Below, piece by piece: positions 27,640 through 36,841 of a stretch of DNA of 64,000 nucleotides (position 1 is its first letter; the number at the start of each line of letters is the position of its first letter). The notes beneath the pieces were generated by a model. That model saw only the letters and a list, made by a program, of their open reading frames with translations. It was not told the DNA's origin and did no database searches. The stretch is from Paracoccus maritimus (GTDB lineage: Bacteria > Pseudomonadota > Alphaproteobacteria > Rhodobacterales > Rhodobacteraceae): positions 165,016 to 229,015 of the forward strand of contig NZ_JANAVZ010000007.1 in NCBI RefSeq assembly GCF_025195095.1, read 5' to 3'. The translations under genes were made by a program, and so were the position numbers.

Positions 27640-28800
27640 ATGCAAGAAGTCTATATCCATGCCGCGGCGCGCACGCCGATGGGCGGATTGCAGGGGGCAC
27701 TGTCGGGCCGGACAGCGCCGGAACTGGGCGGGGTCGCGATCCGCGCGGCGTTGGATCGGGCGGGATCTGGGCCCGACAGTCCGGATGCGCTTTTCATGGG
27801 CTGCGTGCTGCCTGCGGGCCTGGGCCAAGCCCCCGCCCGGCAGGCGGGGTTCGCGGCGGGGCTGCCGTCCGGCCTGCCCGCGACGACCCTGAACAAGATG
27901 TGCGGCTCGGGGATGCAGGCGGTGATGATGGCAGCCGATGCGATCCGCGCAGGCAGCGCGGGTATCGTCGTCGCCGGCGGCATGGAAAGCATGTCCAACG
28001 CGCCCTATCTGCTTCCGAAGATGCGGTCTGGGGCAAGGCTTGGCCATGGACAGGTCATCGACCACATGTTTCTGGACGGTCTGGAAGACGCCTATGACAA
28101 GGGCCGCCTGATGGGCACTTTCGCCGAAGATTGCGCGACTGAATTCGCGTTCACCCGCGAGGCTCAGGATGCCTATGCGCTGGCCAGCCTGTCGCGCGCG
28201 ACCGACGCCATCAGATCGGGCGCGTTTTCGGCCGAGATCGCGCCGGTCACGATCCCGTCGCGGGGCGGCGATGTCGTGGTTGACCTGGATGAACAGCCCG
28301 GAAATGCGCGGCCCGACAAGATCCCGCATCTGAAGCCTGCGTTCCGCAAGGACGGCACCGTGACAGCCGCGAATTCCAGCTCCATCTCGGACGGGGCGGC
28401 GGCGCTGATCGTTGGTGCGGACAGCGGCGGTGCAATCGCGCGGATCGTGGGCTACGCCAGTCACGCGCAGGAACCCGGCCAGTTTCCGACCGCGCCGGTG
28501 CCGGCGGCGGAAAAACTGTTGCAAAAGATCGGCTGGGACAAGGCCAGCGTCGATCTGTGGGAGGTGAACGAGGCATTCGCCGTCGTGCCGATGGCCTTCA
28601 TGGCACGGCTTGGGCTGGATCACGACAGGGTCAACGTGAATGGCGGTGCTTGCGCGCTGGGTCATCCGATCGGCGCGTCCGGGGCCCGCATCATCGTCAC
28701 GCTGATCCACGCACTTCGTGCGCGTGGCGGATCCCGCGGAGTCGCGGCGATCTGTATCGGGGGTGGCGAGGGGACCGCGCTCGCGGTCGAGATCGTCTGA
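27640..28800 (+). CDS. acetyl-CoA C-acetyltransferase (thiolase)
   Basis: A 386-residue thiolase-superfamily enzyme condensing or cleaving acyl-CoA at the beta-keto position. The acyl-accepting cysteine is in NKMCGSGMQAVMMA (about residue 88), the histidine motif is NGGACALGHPIGASG, and the second cysteine is in CIGGGEGTAL. WEVNEAFAVVPMAFM is also typical. It resembles PhbA/AtoB-type biosynthetic thiolases. It runs in the same direction as the Anbu cluster but 182 bp upstream, with no evident functional link. Confidence 0.92.
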   Translation: MQEVYIHAAARTPMGGLQGALSGRTAPELGGVAIRAALDRAGSGPDSPDALFMGCVLPAGLGQAPARQAGFAAGLPSGLPATTLNKMCGSGMQAVMMAADAIRAGSAGIVVAGGMESMSNAPYLLPKMRSGARLGHGQVIDHMFLDGLEDAYDKGRLMGTFAEDCATEFAFTREAQDAYALASLSRATDAIRSGAFSAEIAPVTIPSRGGDVVVDLDEQPGNARPDKIPHLKPAFRKDGTVTAANSSSISDGAAALIVGADSGGAIARIVGYASHAQEPGQFPTAPVPAAEKLLQKIGWDKASVDLWEVNEAFAVVPMAFMARLGLDHDRVNVNGGACALGHPIGASGARIIVTLIHALRARGGSRGVAAICIGGGEGTALAVEIV

Positions 28801-28982
28801 ACCTGCCCGATTCTTTGGCAGACCGAACGCTTGATGCCCCACTAAACGCCAGCAAACCCCGTGTTTTGCGGAACTTTCGCGCATGAAGCCCCGTTCCCTT
28901 GTGGACTTCGATGGTTCGGTTTCCGATCATCGACGAACACCAAGCCAGCCTCAGAGCGGGTGCCGTCCTGAACGGGGGGAAG

Positions 28983-30392
28983 ATGAAATATTATAACGAG
29001 ATGTTCGAAGGTGAGCGGGTCCGTGACCCATATGCGCGCCTGAATGACTGGATTGAAACGATGCCGGATGATTTCCGGCAAATGAAGCAGGCCGAGGCCG
29101 AGGCGCTGTTTCGCAGGATCGGCATTACCTTCGCGGTTTATGGAGAAGGCGGCGATCCCGACCGGCTGATTCCGTTCGACATGATGCCACGCGTCTTCGA
29201 GCAGGCCGAATGGCGACGCCTGGAACGAGGGGTCAAGCAGCGCGCCCGCGCGTTGAACGCATTCCTGCGCGACGTCTATGGCCGCGGCGAGATCATTCGT
29301 GCGGGGCGCATTCCCGCACGGCTGGTCTATCGCAATGATGCGTATGAAAAGGCCGTGGTCGGTGTGGTTCCCCCGCGCGGCGTCTATTCGCATATCATCG
29401 GCATCGACCTGGTCCGGACCGGAAAGGACGAGTTCTTCGTTCTGGAAGACAATTGTCGTACCCCTTCGGGCGTCAGCTACATGCTGGAAAACCGCGAGAT
29501 CATGATGCGGATGTTCCCGCAGCTGTTCCGCAAGAACCGGATCGAGCCGGTGGATCAGTATCCCGCCCTGCTGCGGCGCACACTGGAATCGGTCGCTCCG
29601 CCCAAATGCAACGATCGTCCGACCTGTGTCATCCTGACGCCCGGCCATTACAACAGCGCGTATTACGAACACAGTTTCCTGGCCAATTTGATGGGGGTCG
29701 AACTGGTCGAAGGCGCGGATCTGTTTGTGGATGGCGAATTCGTCTACATGAGGACCACGCAAGGGCCGAAGCGCGTCGATGTCATCTATCGACGGATAGA
29801 CGACCCGTTCCTTGACCCCTTGTGCTTCCGGCCCGATTCGATGTTGGGCGTGCCCGGTCTGCTGGACGTCTATCGTTCGGGCGGGGTGTCGATCTGTTCG
29901 GCGCCCGGTGCCGGCGTCGCGGACGACAAGGCGATCTATACCTTCGTTCCTGAAATGGTGCGCTTCTATCTGGGGGAAGAGCCGCTGCTGCAGAATGTCC
30001 AGACCTGGACGTTGTGGAAAGAGGACGATTACAAGCACGTCATGGCCAATCTGCCGGACCTTGTGGTCAAGGAAGTCCACGGATCGGGGGGCTACGGCAT
30101 GCTGGTCGGGCCCCGTGCCACGACCGAAGAGATCGAGCTGTTCCGCAAGAAGATCGAGGCAAACCCCTCGAACTACATCGCCCAGCCAACATTGTCGCTG
30201 TCCACTTGCCCGACCTTCGTCGAGGAAGGTATCGCCCCGCGACACGTCGACTTGCGGCCTTTCTGCCTTTGCGGCGACCGGATCGAACTTGTCCCGGGCG
30301 GATTGACGCGGGTAGCGCTGCGCGAGGGGTCGCTGGTCGTGAACTCGTCACAAGGTGGCGGTGTCAAGGACACCTGGGTTCTGTCGGAATAA
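28983..30392 (+). CDS. circularly permuted ATP-grasp protein of the Anbu/transglutaminase cluster
   Basis: A 469-residue circularly permuted ATP-grasp protein (DUF404/DUF407 type). Family patterns include RARALNAFLRDVYGRGEI, VLEDNCRTPSGVSYMLENRE, LTPGHYNSAYYEHSFLANLM and VVKEVHGSGGYGMLVGPRA. ATG at 28983 (MKYYNEMFEGERVRDPY) is preceded by a GGGGGGA ribosome site and is the typical N-terminus; the frame is open 84 bases further up. This group is predicted to form peptide-like amide bonds, but substrates are unknown. First gene of a four-gene cluster, 15 bp before the alpha-E gene. Confidence 0.92.
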   Translation: MKYYNEMFEGERVRDPYARLNDWIETMPDDFRQMKQAEAEALFRRIGITFAVYGEGGDPDRLIPFDMMPRVFEQAEWRRLERGVKQRARALNAFLRDVYGRGEIIRAGRIPARLVYRNDAYEKAVVGVVPPRGVYSHIIGIDLVRTGKDEFFVLEDNCRTPSGVSYMLENREIMMRMFPQLFRKNRIEPVDQYPALLRRTLESVAPPKCNDRPTCVILTPGHYNSAYYEHSFLANLMGVELVEGADLFVDGEFVYMRTTQGPKRVDVIYRRIDDPFLDPLCFRPDSMLGVPGLLDVYRSGGVSICSAPGAGVADDKAIYTFVPEMVRFYLGEEPLLQNVQTWTLWKEDDYKHVMANLPDLVVKEVHGSGGYGMLVGPRATTEEIELFRKKIEANPSNYIAQPTLSLSTCPTFVEEGIAPRHVDLRPFCLCGDRIELVPGGLTRVALREGSLVVNSSQGGGVKDTWVLSE

Positions 30393-30407
30393 GGAAGGGG
30401 AATAGCC

Positions 30408-31364
30408 ATGCTCAGCCGCACAGCCTCGAACCTCTTCTGGATGGGCCGCCATCTTGAACGCGCCGAAACCGCCGCACGTCTGCTGGACGTGGGCCAGCGC
30501 ATCACCTTGTTGCCCAATACCGAGGCAGGATATCAGAACGAATGGAATTCTCTGCTGCAGGCCTCGGGCACGTCGGGTGTCTTCGCCGAGAAATACGGCG
30601 AGGTCACGCAAGAGAAGATCGAGGAGTTCGTCTTCTTCGATCGTGACAACCCGTCCTCGGTCGCGTCCTGCATCGAGAAAGCGCGCGAAAGCGGGCGGAT
30701 CGTCCGGACCGCATTGACCAGCGAGGTCTGGGACGCGCTGAACGTCGCTTATCAGGAACTGCGCAAGATCGAACGAAAGTCGCGATCCAAGCTGGACACG
30801 GCTTCGCTGACGGAATTCACCACAGGCCATACCGCCACCGTGCGGGGCGCGATCAACTCGACCCAGCTGCGCAACGATGGCTGGCACTTCATGCATCTTG
30901 GCTATGGTCTGGAACGCGCCGACGCCACGGCGAGGCTGTTGGATGTCAAATATTTCGTCCTGCTGCCACGGATCGAATTTGTCGGCTCGGGGCTGGACAG
31001 CTATCAGTGGCAGGTGATCCTGCGGGCACTGTCGGCGCACCGGGCATATCACTGGGCCTATGGCGGCGACGTGTCGGCAGGCAGGGTGGCGGATTTCCTG
31101 ATTCTGAATGGCGAAAGCCCCCGGTCGCTGATCACCTCGCTCTACGAGGCTGTGTGGCATCTGGAAGGCATCGCCCGGCGGTACGGCGAGGCGGTGCCCG
31201 CAGCCGCGCGCGACAAGGCGCGCGAAGTGCTGGCCGCGTTGCAGGGCCGCGATATCGACATGATCTTCGATGAGGGGCTGCACGAATTCCTGTCGTGGTT
31301 CATCGGCGAGATCGGCGCAATCTCGATGCTGGTCCACGAAGACTATCTGCTGGGAGGATCCTGA
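30408..31364 (+). CDS. alpha-E domain protein
   Basis: A 318-residue, all-helical alpha-E protein (DUF403). The start MLSRTASNLFWMGRHLERAE is the family hallmark; the same kind of motif returns in HLGYGLERADATARLLDVK, showing the internal repeat. It occurs almost always beside the circularly permuted ATP-grasp protein and a transglutaminase-like peptidase. Its activity is unknown. A GGAAGGGG ribosome site precedes it, and the next gene starts four bases after its stop. Confidence 0.92.
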   Translation: MLSRTASNLFWMGRHLERAETAARLLDVGQRITLLPNTEAGYQNEWNSLLQASGTSGVFAEKYGEVTQEKIEEFVFFDRDNPSSVASCIEKARESGRIVRTALTSEVWDALNVAYQELRKIERKSRSKLDTASLTEFTTGHTATVRGAINSTQLRNDGWHFMHLGYGLERADATARLLDVKYFVLLPRIEFVGSGLDSYQWQVILRALSAHRAYHWAYGGDVSAGRVADFLILNGESPRSLITSLYEAVWHLEGIARRYGEAVPAAARDKAREVLAALQGRDIDMIFDEGLHEFLSWFIGEIGAISMLVHEDYLLGGS

Positions 31365-31368
31365 CCCA

Positions 31369-32199
31369 ATGAAACTGAGCATCTCGCATCAGACGGTCTA
31401 TCGCTATGATCATCAGGTCAGGAACGTCGTACAAAGCCTGCGGCTGACACCTTCCGTCTTCGAAGGCCAGAAAACGCAGGAATGGCGCATCGATGTGACC
31501 GACGGCATTCGCGGTCCGGGTTTTCGCGACGGGGCAGGTGACTGGATCGAGGGCTGGACGGTTCGCGGGCCAACGGATCAGATCACCGTCAGTATCACCG
31601 GAAATGTCGAAACGCGCGATCTTGCCGGCGTCCTGCGCGGCCATCGAGAGATGATCAACCCGCTGACCTATCTGCGTGACACGCGATCGACGGCACCGGC
31701 CGCCAACCTGACCAAGCTGGCCAACAGCGTGACGGACCGCACCGATATTCTTGATCTTGCGCATGGGTTGGCGGCCGCCGTTGGCGAGGCGATCGCCTAT
31801 CGTCCCGGCGTGACCGAGGCTAGCACGACCGCAGCCGAAGCCCTGAAACTGGGCGAGGGGGTCTGCCAGGATCACGCACATGCGCTTATCGCCGTGGCCC
31901 GGCTGCGCGATCTGCCGGCGCGATATGTGTCGGGCTATCTGCACTCGACCATCGACGGAGAGGCGCATGATGCCGCACATGCGTGGGCCGAAATCCATGT
32001 GCGCGGCTTGGGCTGGGTTGGATTCGATGCGGCCAATGCCTGCTGTCCTGATGATCGCTATGTCCGTCTGGGATCGGGGCTGGATGCCGCCGACGCGGCC
32101 CCGATCCGTGGGATCTCATCGGGCAGGGGTGCGGAGCAGATGGATGTCTCCGTGCAGGTGCAGGAAGCCGAACAAAGTCAAAGTCAGACACAAAGCTGA
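31369..32199 (+). CDS. transglutaminase-like cysteine peptidase
   Basis: A 276-residue transglutaminase-fold protein with an N-terminal beta domain (MKLSISHQTVYRYDHQV) and the catalytic core. The triad is seen as Cys in GEGVCQDHAHAL, His in HDAAHAWAEIHV, and Asp in WVGFDAANACCP. No signal peptide is evident, so it is probably cytoplasmic. ATG at 31369 is just after the GGGAGGATCC sequence ending the alpha-E gene. The polar glutamine/serine-rich C-terminus is not conserved. Confidence 0.93.
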   Translation: MKLSISHQTVYRYDHQVRNVVQSLRLTPSVFEGQKTQEWRIDVTDGIRGPGFRDGAGDWIEGWTVRGPTDQITVSITGNVETRDLAGVLRGHREMINPLTYLRDTRSTAPAANLTKLANSVTDRTDILDLAHGLAAAVGEAIAYRPGVTEASTTAAEALKLGEGVCQDHAHALIAVARLRDLPARYVSGYLHSTIDGEAHDAAHAWAEIHVRGLGWVGFDAANACCPDDRYVRLGSGLDAADAAPIRGISSGRGAEQMDVSVQVQEAEQSQSQTQS

Positions 32200-32354
32200 A
32201 ACGCCCGCGCCATTGTCAGGTGGCTGCGCGTCGCGAAGGGGACGCAGGGCGCGGTCGTCGGCTTGGCCCGAAGCCTGTATTTCAATGCAGATTGCAGAGT
32301 ATCGACGCCAGAACTAAGGTGGCGACGATTTTCATGTCGGGACCGCCTTTTAAG

Positions 32355-33080
32355 ATGACCTATTGTGTCGGTTTGAAACTGAATGCCGGGCTGGTGCTGT
32401 TGTCCGATACGCGCACCAATGCCGGGCTGGACAATATTGCCTGCTATCGGAAGATGTTCTTCTTCCAGAATCCGGGTGAACGGGTGATCGCCATCATGAC
32501 GGCCGGTTCGCTGTCGGTTACGCAAACCGCGCTTGCACGGCTGGAAGAGGCGACACAGGACGAAATGGCCGACGAAACGACGTCGATCCTGCACGCGCAT
32601 ACGATGCTGCAGGTTGCCACGATCATCGGCGATACGCTGTCGCGCACCCGGCGCGAGATCGCCGAACAATGCCGGGAATTGCGCCAACAGGCGTCGGCCA
32701 GCATGATCGTCGCGGGGCAGCGCGCGGGCGGCGACATGCGAATGTTCCTGATCTATCCCGAAGGCAACTTCATCGAGGCAACCGAAGACACGCCCTTCCT
32801 GCAGATCGGCGAACATAAATACGGTAAGCCCATCCTTGACCGCGTTGTGACACCCGAAACCAACCTCGCCGATGCGCAGAAGGCCGTTCTGCTGTCTATG
32901 GATTCCACGCTGCGGTCCAATCTTTCCGTGGGAATGCCCCTGGATCTTGCCGTGATCGAAAGGGATGCCTGCGCGGTGTCTGCGCGCCGCCGGATCCAGG
33001 AGGGCGATCCCGATTTCATGGAAATGAGCGCGGCGTGGTCGGCTGCCCTGCGCGACAGTTTCGGCAAGGTGGCGATCTAG
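32355..33080 (+). CDS. Anbu proteasome-like peptidase (ancestral beta subunit)
   Basis: A 241-residue Ntn-hydrolase of the Anbu type, homologous to HslV and proteasome beta subunits. The start is decided by chemistry: from 32355 the protein reads Met-Thr-Tyr-Cys, so Met removal leaves the nucleophile Thr1; Asp17 (in LLSDTRTNAG) and Lys32 (in CYRKMFFFQ) then fall at catalytic spacing. An ATG at 32334 would bury the threonine seven residues in. VIAIMTAGSLSVTQ is a family block. It is 155 bp after the transglutaminase gene, so a separate promoter in the gap is possible. Confidence 0.93.
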   Translation: MTYCVGLKLNAGLVLLSDTRTNAGLDNIACYRKMFFFQNPGERVIAIMTAGSLSVTQTALARLEEATQDEMADETTSILHAHTMLQVATIIGDTLSRTRREIAEQCRELRQQASASMIVAGQRAGGDMRMFLIYPEGNFIEATEDTPFLQIGEHKYGKPILDRVVTPETNLADAQKAVLLSMDSTLRSNLSVGMPLDLAVIERDACAVSARRRIQEGDPDFMEMSAAWSAALRDSFGKVAI

Positions 33081-33106
33081 CGTCACCCGGACCTGCCGTG
33101 TTCCGG

Positions 33107-33742
33107 TCAGCGAGGCTGTTCCATCAGCATGTCGTTGCGTGGGCAGTCGCGACGGACATCCGGCGCGCAATCACGCGGCTGCAGATCGCGCGTCAAACAG
33201 ATCCGAACCTCTTGCAGTGCCTCGCCGCGACAGGTGACGGTAATCCCGTTGCGCGTCAGTTCGGGATTGGCCTCGATAAAGGCGTCCTCGACCACGTTTG
33301 CGGGCAGGCGGACGCTGCGGTCCAGACGCTCGAACACATCTGGAATGTCGATCCGTCCGGCGGCTTCGCGCGTGGCGGCGTAATAACCGTCAGCCGTCAG
33401 GCCAGAGCATCGGCCATGCTTTTGCCACTGATACCAGGCCAGCCCGCCCGACCCCATCAGGTCTGCCATCGCGGCGCTGTCGCGGCGCGATGGATCGCGC
33501 TTGTCCGTCCGGCAATCCTGCGGCCAGCCGCGTTCATATTGCGGCCACAGCCCATGCACCACGAAATCGATCCCGCCTCCGGTCGCGCATTGCGCCGCGT
33601 TCCGGTTGTCGCCCTCGGCGCGGCACCACGAGGGCGACCAGCTTAGCGACAGGATATAATAATCGAACCGCCCGGCGACATCCTGGGCGACGGCGGGCAG
33701 GGGCGACAGGGTCATCAGTGCAGCGAAGAGCATGCGTTTCAT
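33107..33742 (-). CDS. secreted ribonuclease T2 family protein
   Basis: A 211-residue exported RNase of the T2 family. A signal peptide (MLFAALMTLSPLPAVA, then QDVAG) supports the ATG at 33742. The two active-site segments are present with their histidines: HGLWPQ in DFVVHGLWPQYERG, and WQKHGRCSG. Eight or more cysteines suit a disulfide-rich periplasmic enzyme. It ends convergently 26 bp from the Anbu gene, so it is not part of that cluster. Confidence 0.93.
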   Translation of the reverse strand: MKRMLFAALMTLSPLPAVAQDVAGRFDYYILSLSWSPSWCRAEGDNRNAAQCATGGGIDFVVHGLWPQYERGWPQDCRTDKRDPSRRDSAAMADLMGSGGLAWYQWQKHGRCSGLTADGYYAATREAAGRIDIPDVFERLDRSVRLPANVVEDAFIEANPELTRNGITVTCRGEALQEVRICLTRDLQPRDCAPDVRRDCPRNDMLMEQPR

Positions 33743-33929
33743 GTCCGACAACCTAGCGCGCGCGGACGGAACGTCCATGCCCATTGCGCGAATCCCCTTT
33801 TCTCTGACGCCGGGAAACGCTATATCCACGCCCAATTCCCCCCGAAAACGAGGAATGGCGACCGCCGAAAGCCGTTTTCCCGGCCCGGACAGGCCGTGGC
33901 GCAGGGGCAGAGACGCGAAGGAGACAGAC

Positions 33930-34685
33930 ATGAACAAGCCGCTGATGGCCAAGGCCACCGCCGTATGGCTGGTCGACAACACCACGCTGAGCTTCAAGCA
34001 GATCGGTGATTTCTGCGGTCTGCACGAACTTGAGGTGCAGGGCATCGCCGATGGCGATGTGGCTGCGGGGGTCAAGGGCTATGACCCCGTTGCCTCTAGC
34101 CAACTGGACCCCGCCGAGATCAAGAAGGGCGAAGCCGATCCTGCCTACAGGTTGAAGCTGAAATACAACCCTGCCGCCGAGGGTGAGGAAAAGCGCCGTG
34201 GCCCGCGCTATACCCCGCTGTCCAAGCGTCAGGACCGTCCGGCCGCGATCCTGTGGCTGGTCAAGTTCCACCCCGAACTTGCGGATGCGCAGATCGCCAA
34301 GCTGGTCGGGACAACCAAGCCGACTATCAACTCGATCCGCGAACGGACGCATTGGAACATCCAGAACATTCAGCCGATTGACCCGGTTGCGCTGGGGCTG
34401 TGCCGTCAGACCGAACTGGATGCCGCTGTTCAGAAAGCTGCGAAGAAGCGCGGAACGGAAGGCGAGGTAATGTCGGATGACGAGCGTCGCAAGCTGGTCA
34501 GCACCGAAACCTCGCTGTCAATGACAGACGAGCCGCGCCTGCCCACCGCGATTGCCGGGCTTGAGAATTTCTCGTTGTCCAAGGATGATAGCGAAGAGGA
34601 GAAGCCCCGGCGTGATCTGGATGCCGATACCTTCTTCAACCTGCCCGATTCCGACGACGAAGACGAGGATGACACCGGCCGCTGA
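33930..34685 (+). CDS. trcR: DUF1013-family cell cycle transcriptional regulator
   Basis: A 251-residue alphaproteobacterial protein of the DUF1013/TrcR family. The N-terminal ATAVWLVDNTTLSFKQIGDF looks like a helix-turn-helix, and DAQIAKLVGTTKPTINSIRE is a second HTH-like segment. The C-terminus after about residue 205 is acidic and low complexity (PDSDDEDEDD). ATG at 33930 is chosen for its AAGGAG ribosome site and the family N-terminus MNKPLMAKATA. A strong hairpin terminator follows. Confidence 0.9.
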   Translation: MNKPLMAKATAVWLVDNTTLSFKQIGDFCGLHELEVQGIADGDVAAGVKGYDPVASSQLDPAEIKKGEADPAYRLKLKYNPAAEGEEKRRGPRYTPLSKRQDRPAAILWLVKFHPELADAQIAKLVGTTKPTINSIRERTHWNIQNIQPIDPVALGLCRQTELDAAVQKAAKKRGTEGEVMSDDERRKLVSTETSLSMTDEPRLPTAIAGLENFSLSKDDSEEEKPRRDLDADTFFNLPDSDDEDEDDTGR

Positions 34686-34708
34686 TCGGGCGACCCTGAC
34701 CGTATGAA

Positions 34709-34740
34709 ATAGCCGGCGCAACATTGGTTGCGCCGGCTAT
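34709..34740. terminator. bidirectional stem-loop terminator after trcR
   Basis: Perfect 14-bp stem atagccggcgcaac (34709-34722) and gttgcgccggctat (34727-34740) with loop attg, followed by acattttctg. It lies between the convergent trcR and GlsB-like genes and can serve both. Confidence 0.85.
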
Positions 34741-34775
34741 ACATTTTCTGTTCGTCCTTGTCAGTGATGCCCTGA

Positions 34776-35030
34776 TCAGGTCTTGCTGCGGATCAGGCGA
34801 CCCAGCCAGATCAGGATGCAGGCACCGATGACGGCGACGACCAGCTGGCCGATGGCACCACCGGCGGTGCCGCCCAGAATCAATCTGAACAGCCAGTTAC
34901 CGACCAGCGCGCCCACGATGCCCAGAATGATGTTCATCAGCAGGCCATGATCGCTATTCATGATCTTTTCGGCGATCCAACCGGCGATCGCGCCGAGAAT
35001 GATCGAAAGAATCCAGCCGAAACCTTCCAT
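34776..35030 (-). CDS. GlsB/YeaQ/YmgE family small membrane protein
   Basis: An 84-residue hydrophobic protein with three membrane segments and glycine motifs typical of the transglycosylase-associated/YeaQ family (SIILGAIAGWIAEKIM, NIILGIVGALVGNWLF). Members are stress-induced inner-membrane proteins of unknown function. A second paralogue is at 60719. It is convergent with trcR. Confidence 0.9.
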   Translation of the reverse strand: MEGFGWILSIILGAIAGWIAEKIMNSDHGLLMNIILGIVGALVGNWLFRLILGGTAGGAIGQLVVAVIGACILIWLGRLIRSKT

Positions 35031-35146
35031 GGTTCTTGTCCCTTTACGTCAATGTCTTGCCGCCGCTACCACGGCGGCTCTGCAGACAAATGCACGGCGG
35101 CTGCACATCGTTCCCGCCGCGCATTGATTTCCTGGCCCTGCGCGAC

Positions 35147-36619
35147 CTAGATCGACAGGCAGATATATTTCATTTCCAGGAAATCCTCGATGCCATGGCG
35201 GCTGCCTTCGCGGCCCAGCCCGGACTGTTTGACGCCGCCGAAGGGCGCGACCTCTGTCGAGATGATGCCGGTATTCACGCCGACGATCCCGTACTCCAGC
35301 CCTTCCTGAACGCGGGTGATCCGACCCACGTCGCGGGCGTAGAAATACGAAGCCAGCCCGAAGATCGTGGCATTGGCTTTTTCGACAACCTCTTCTTCGG
35401 TTTCGAACCTGAACAACGGGGCCAGCGGGCCGAAGGTTTCTTCGGTGGCGACCTTCATGTTGTCGGTCACGCCCTTCACGACCGTCGGCTGGAAGAACAG
35501 CCCGCCAAGCCTGTCGCCGCCGGTCACGACCTGGCCCCCGCCGTCCAGCACGTCCTGGATATGCTCTTCGACTTTCTCGACGGCGCTTTCGTTGATCAGC
35601 GGGCCGGTGGTGATCCCATCCTCAAGGCCGTCGCCGACATTCAGCTTGTCGACCGCTGCGGCCAGACGGCGCGCGAATTCGTCGTAGACCCCGGCCTGCA
35701 CATAGATCCGGTTGGCGCAGACGCAGGTCTGGCCGTTGTTGCGGAACTTCGATGCCATCGCCCCCTCGACCGCCGCATCCAGATCGGCGTCGTCGAACAC
35801 GATGAAGGGGGCGTTCCCACCCAGTTCCATGGAACATTTCATCACCTGGTCCGCGGCCTGGCGCAGAAGGATGCGGCCCACCTCGGTCGAGCCGGTGAAG
35901 GTAAGCTTGCGGACCAGATGGTTCTCGCAGAATTCCTTGCCGACTTCCGACGATCGCGACGATGTGACGACCGACAGGATGCCCTTGGGCAACCCGGCGC
36001 GTTCGCCCAGCACCGCCATGGCCAAGGCCGACAGCGGCGTTTCGGCGGCGGGGCGGGCGACGAAGCCGCAACCGACCGCCAGTGCCGGACCCGCCTTGCG
36101 CGCGATCATCGCATTGGGGAAGTTCCAGGGCGTGATGCTGCCGACCACGCCGATCGGTTGGCGGATCACCGTCAGGCGTTTGTCGGACTGGTGGCCTGGG
36201 ATGGTTTCGCCATAGACACGCTTGGCCTCTTCGCCGAACCATTCGATGAAGCTGGCGCCATAGGCGATTTCGCCTTTCGCCTCGGCGAAGGGCTTGCCCA
36301 TCTCGGCGGTCAGGATGCGGGCCAGATCGTCCTGGTTCTCCATCATCAGGTCGAACCATTTGCGCATGACCTGCGCGCGTTCCTTGGCGGTTCTGGCAGC
36401 CCAACCCTTCATTGCCTGTGCCGCGGCGTCGATCGCGTCCGCGACTTCGGCGCGGCTGAGATCGGCAACCTTGGCGATCACGTCGCCGCGGGCCGGGTTC
36501 AGCACGTCGAAGGTGGCGCCGTCGGCGGCATCGACCCACTCGCCACCCACGAAGGCGCGGGTTTCCAGCAGCGAGGGATCGCGCAGCAGGGTCTTGAGAT
36601 CGGTGGAATGTTTGGTCAC
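35147..36619 (-). CDS. gabD: succinate-semialdehyde dehydrogenase (NAD(P)+)
   Basis: A 490-residue aldehyde dehydrogenase of the GabD type that oxidises succinate semialdehyde to succinate in GABA breakdown. The catalytic glutamate is in MELGGNAPFIVFDDAD and the cysteine in NGQTCVCANRIYV. ITPWNFPNAMIARKAGPALA and GLGREGSRHGIEDFLEMKYI are family blocks. GTG at 36619 is selected because GGAGAGG precedes it; the frame extends 60 bases further but that stretch overlaps a promoter-like sequence. The GabT partner is not in the window. Confidence 0.92.
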   Translation of the reverse strand: MTKHSTDLKTLLRDPSLLETRAFVGGEWVDAADGATFDVLNPARGDVIAKVADLSRAEVADAIDAAAQAMKGWAARTAKERAQVMRKWFDLMMENQDDLARILTAEMGKPFAEAKGEIAYGASFIEWFGEEAKRVYGETIPGHQSDKRLTVIRQPIGVVGSITPWNFPNAMIARKAGPALAVGCGFVARPAAETPLSALAMAVLGERAGLPKGILSVVTSSRSSEVGKEFCENHLVRKLTFTGSTEVGRILLRQAADQVMKCSMELGGNAPFIVFDDADLDAAVEGAMASKFRNNGQTCVCANRIYVQAGVYDEFARRLAAAVDKLNVGDGLEDGITTGPLINESAVEKVEEHIQDVLDGGGQVVTGGDRLGGLFFQPTVVKGVTDNMKVATEETFGPLAPLFRFETEEEVVEKANATIFGLASYFYARDVGRITRVQEGLEYGIVGVNTGIISTEVAPFGGVKQSGLGREGSRHGIEDFLEMKYICLSI

Positions 36620-36649
36620 GGCAGCCTCTCCTGCTTGGATTCGGTTAAT

Positions 36650-36679
36650 ATATTGATCAGTTCGCTTAGCGTTTGTCAA
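36650..36679 (-). promoter_or_regulatory. sigma70-like promoter for gabD
   Basis: On the minus strand a perfect TTGACA (36679-36674) is followed after 18 bp by CAATAT (36655-36650), in an AT-rich patch about 30 bp before the GTG start. This is a reasonable housekeeping promoter; it also argues against starting the gene further upstream. Confidence 0.45.
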
Positions 36680-36811
36680 AGGCGGCCATCTTCACGGTTT
36701 TTCCGGCGTTTGGCCGCCGATGCGTCCAAGGCGAACCCCCCGGATTGAACCGGATCGCCCCTTGGATCGTTCCATTGCGTCGCTAAGTTGTCCCTCTTGG
36801 CGATCTCTCGG

Positions 36812-36836
36812 GGGCGGTGCGCAGGTCGCACCGCCC
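36812..36836 (-). terminator. hairpin after the P1-family peptidase gene
   Basis: Perfect 10-bp stem gggcggtgcg (36812-36821) and cgcaccgccc (36827-36836), five-base loop, directly beyond the stop of the minus-strand peptidase gene. No T-run on either side. Confidence 0.55.
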
Positions 36837-36841
36837 TTCGT

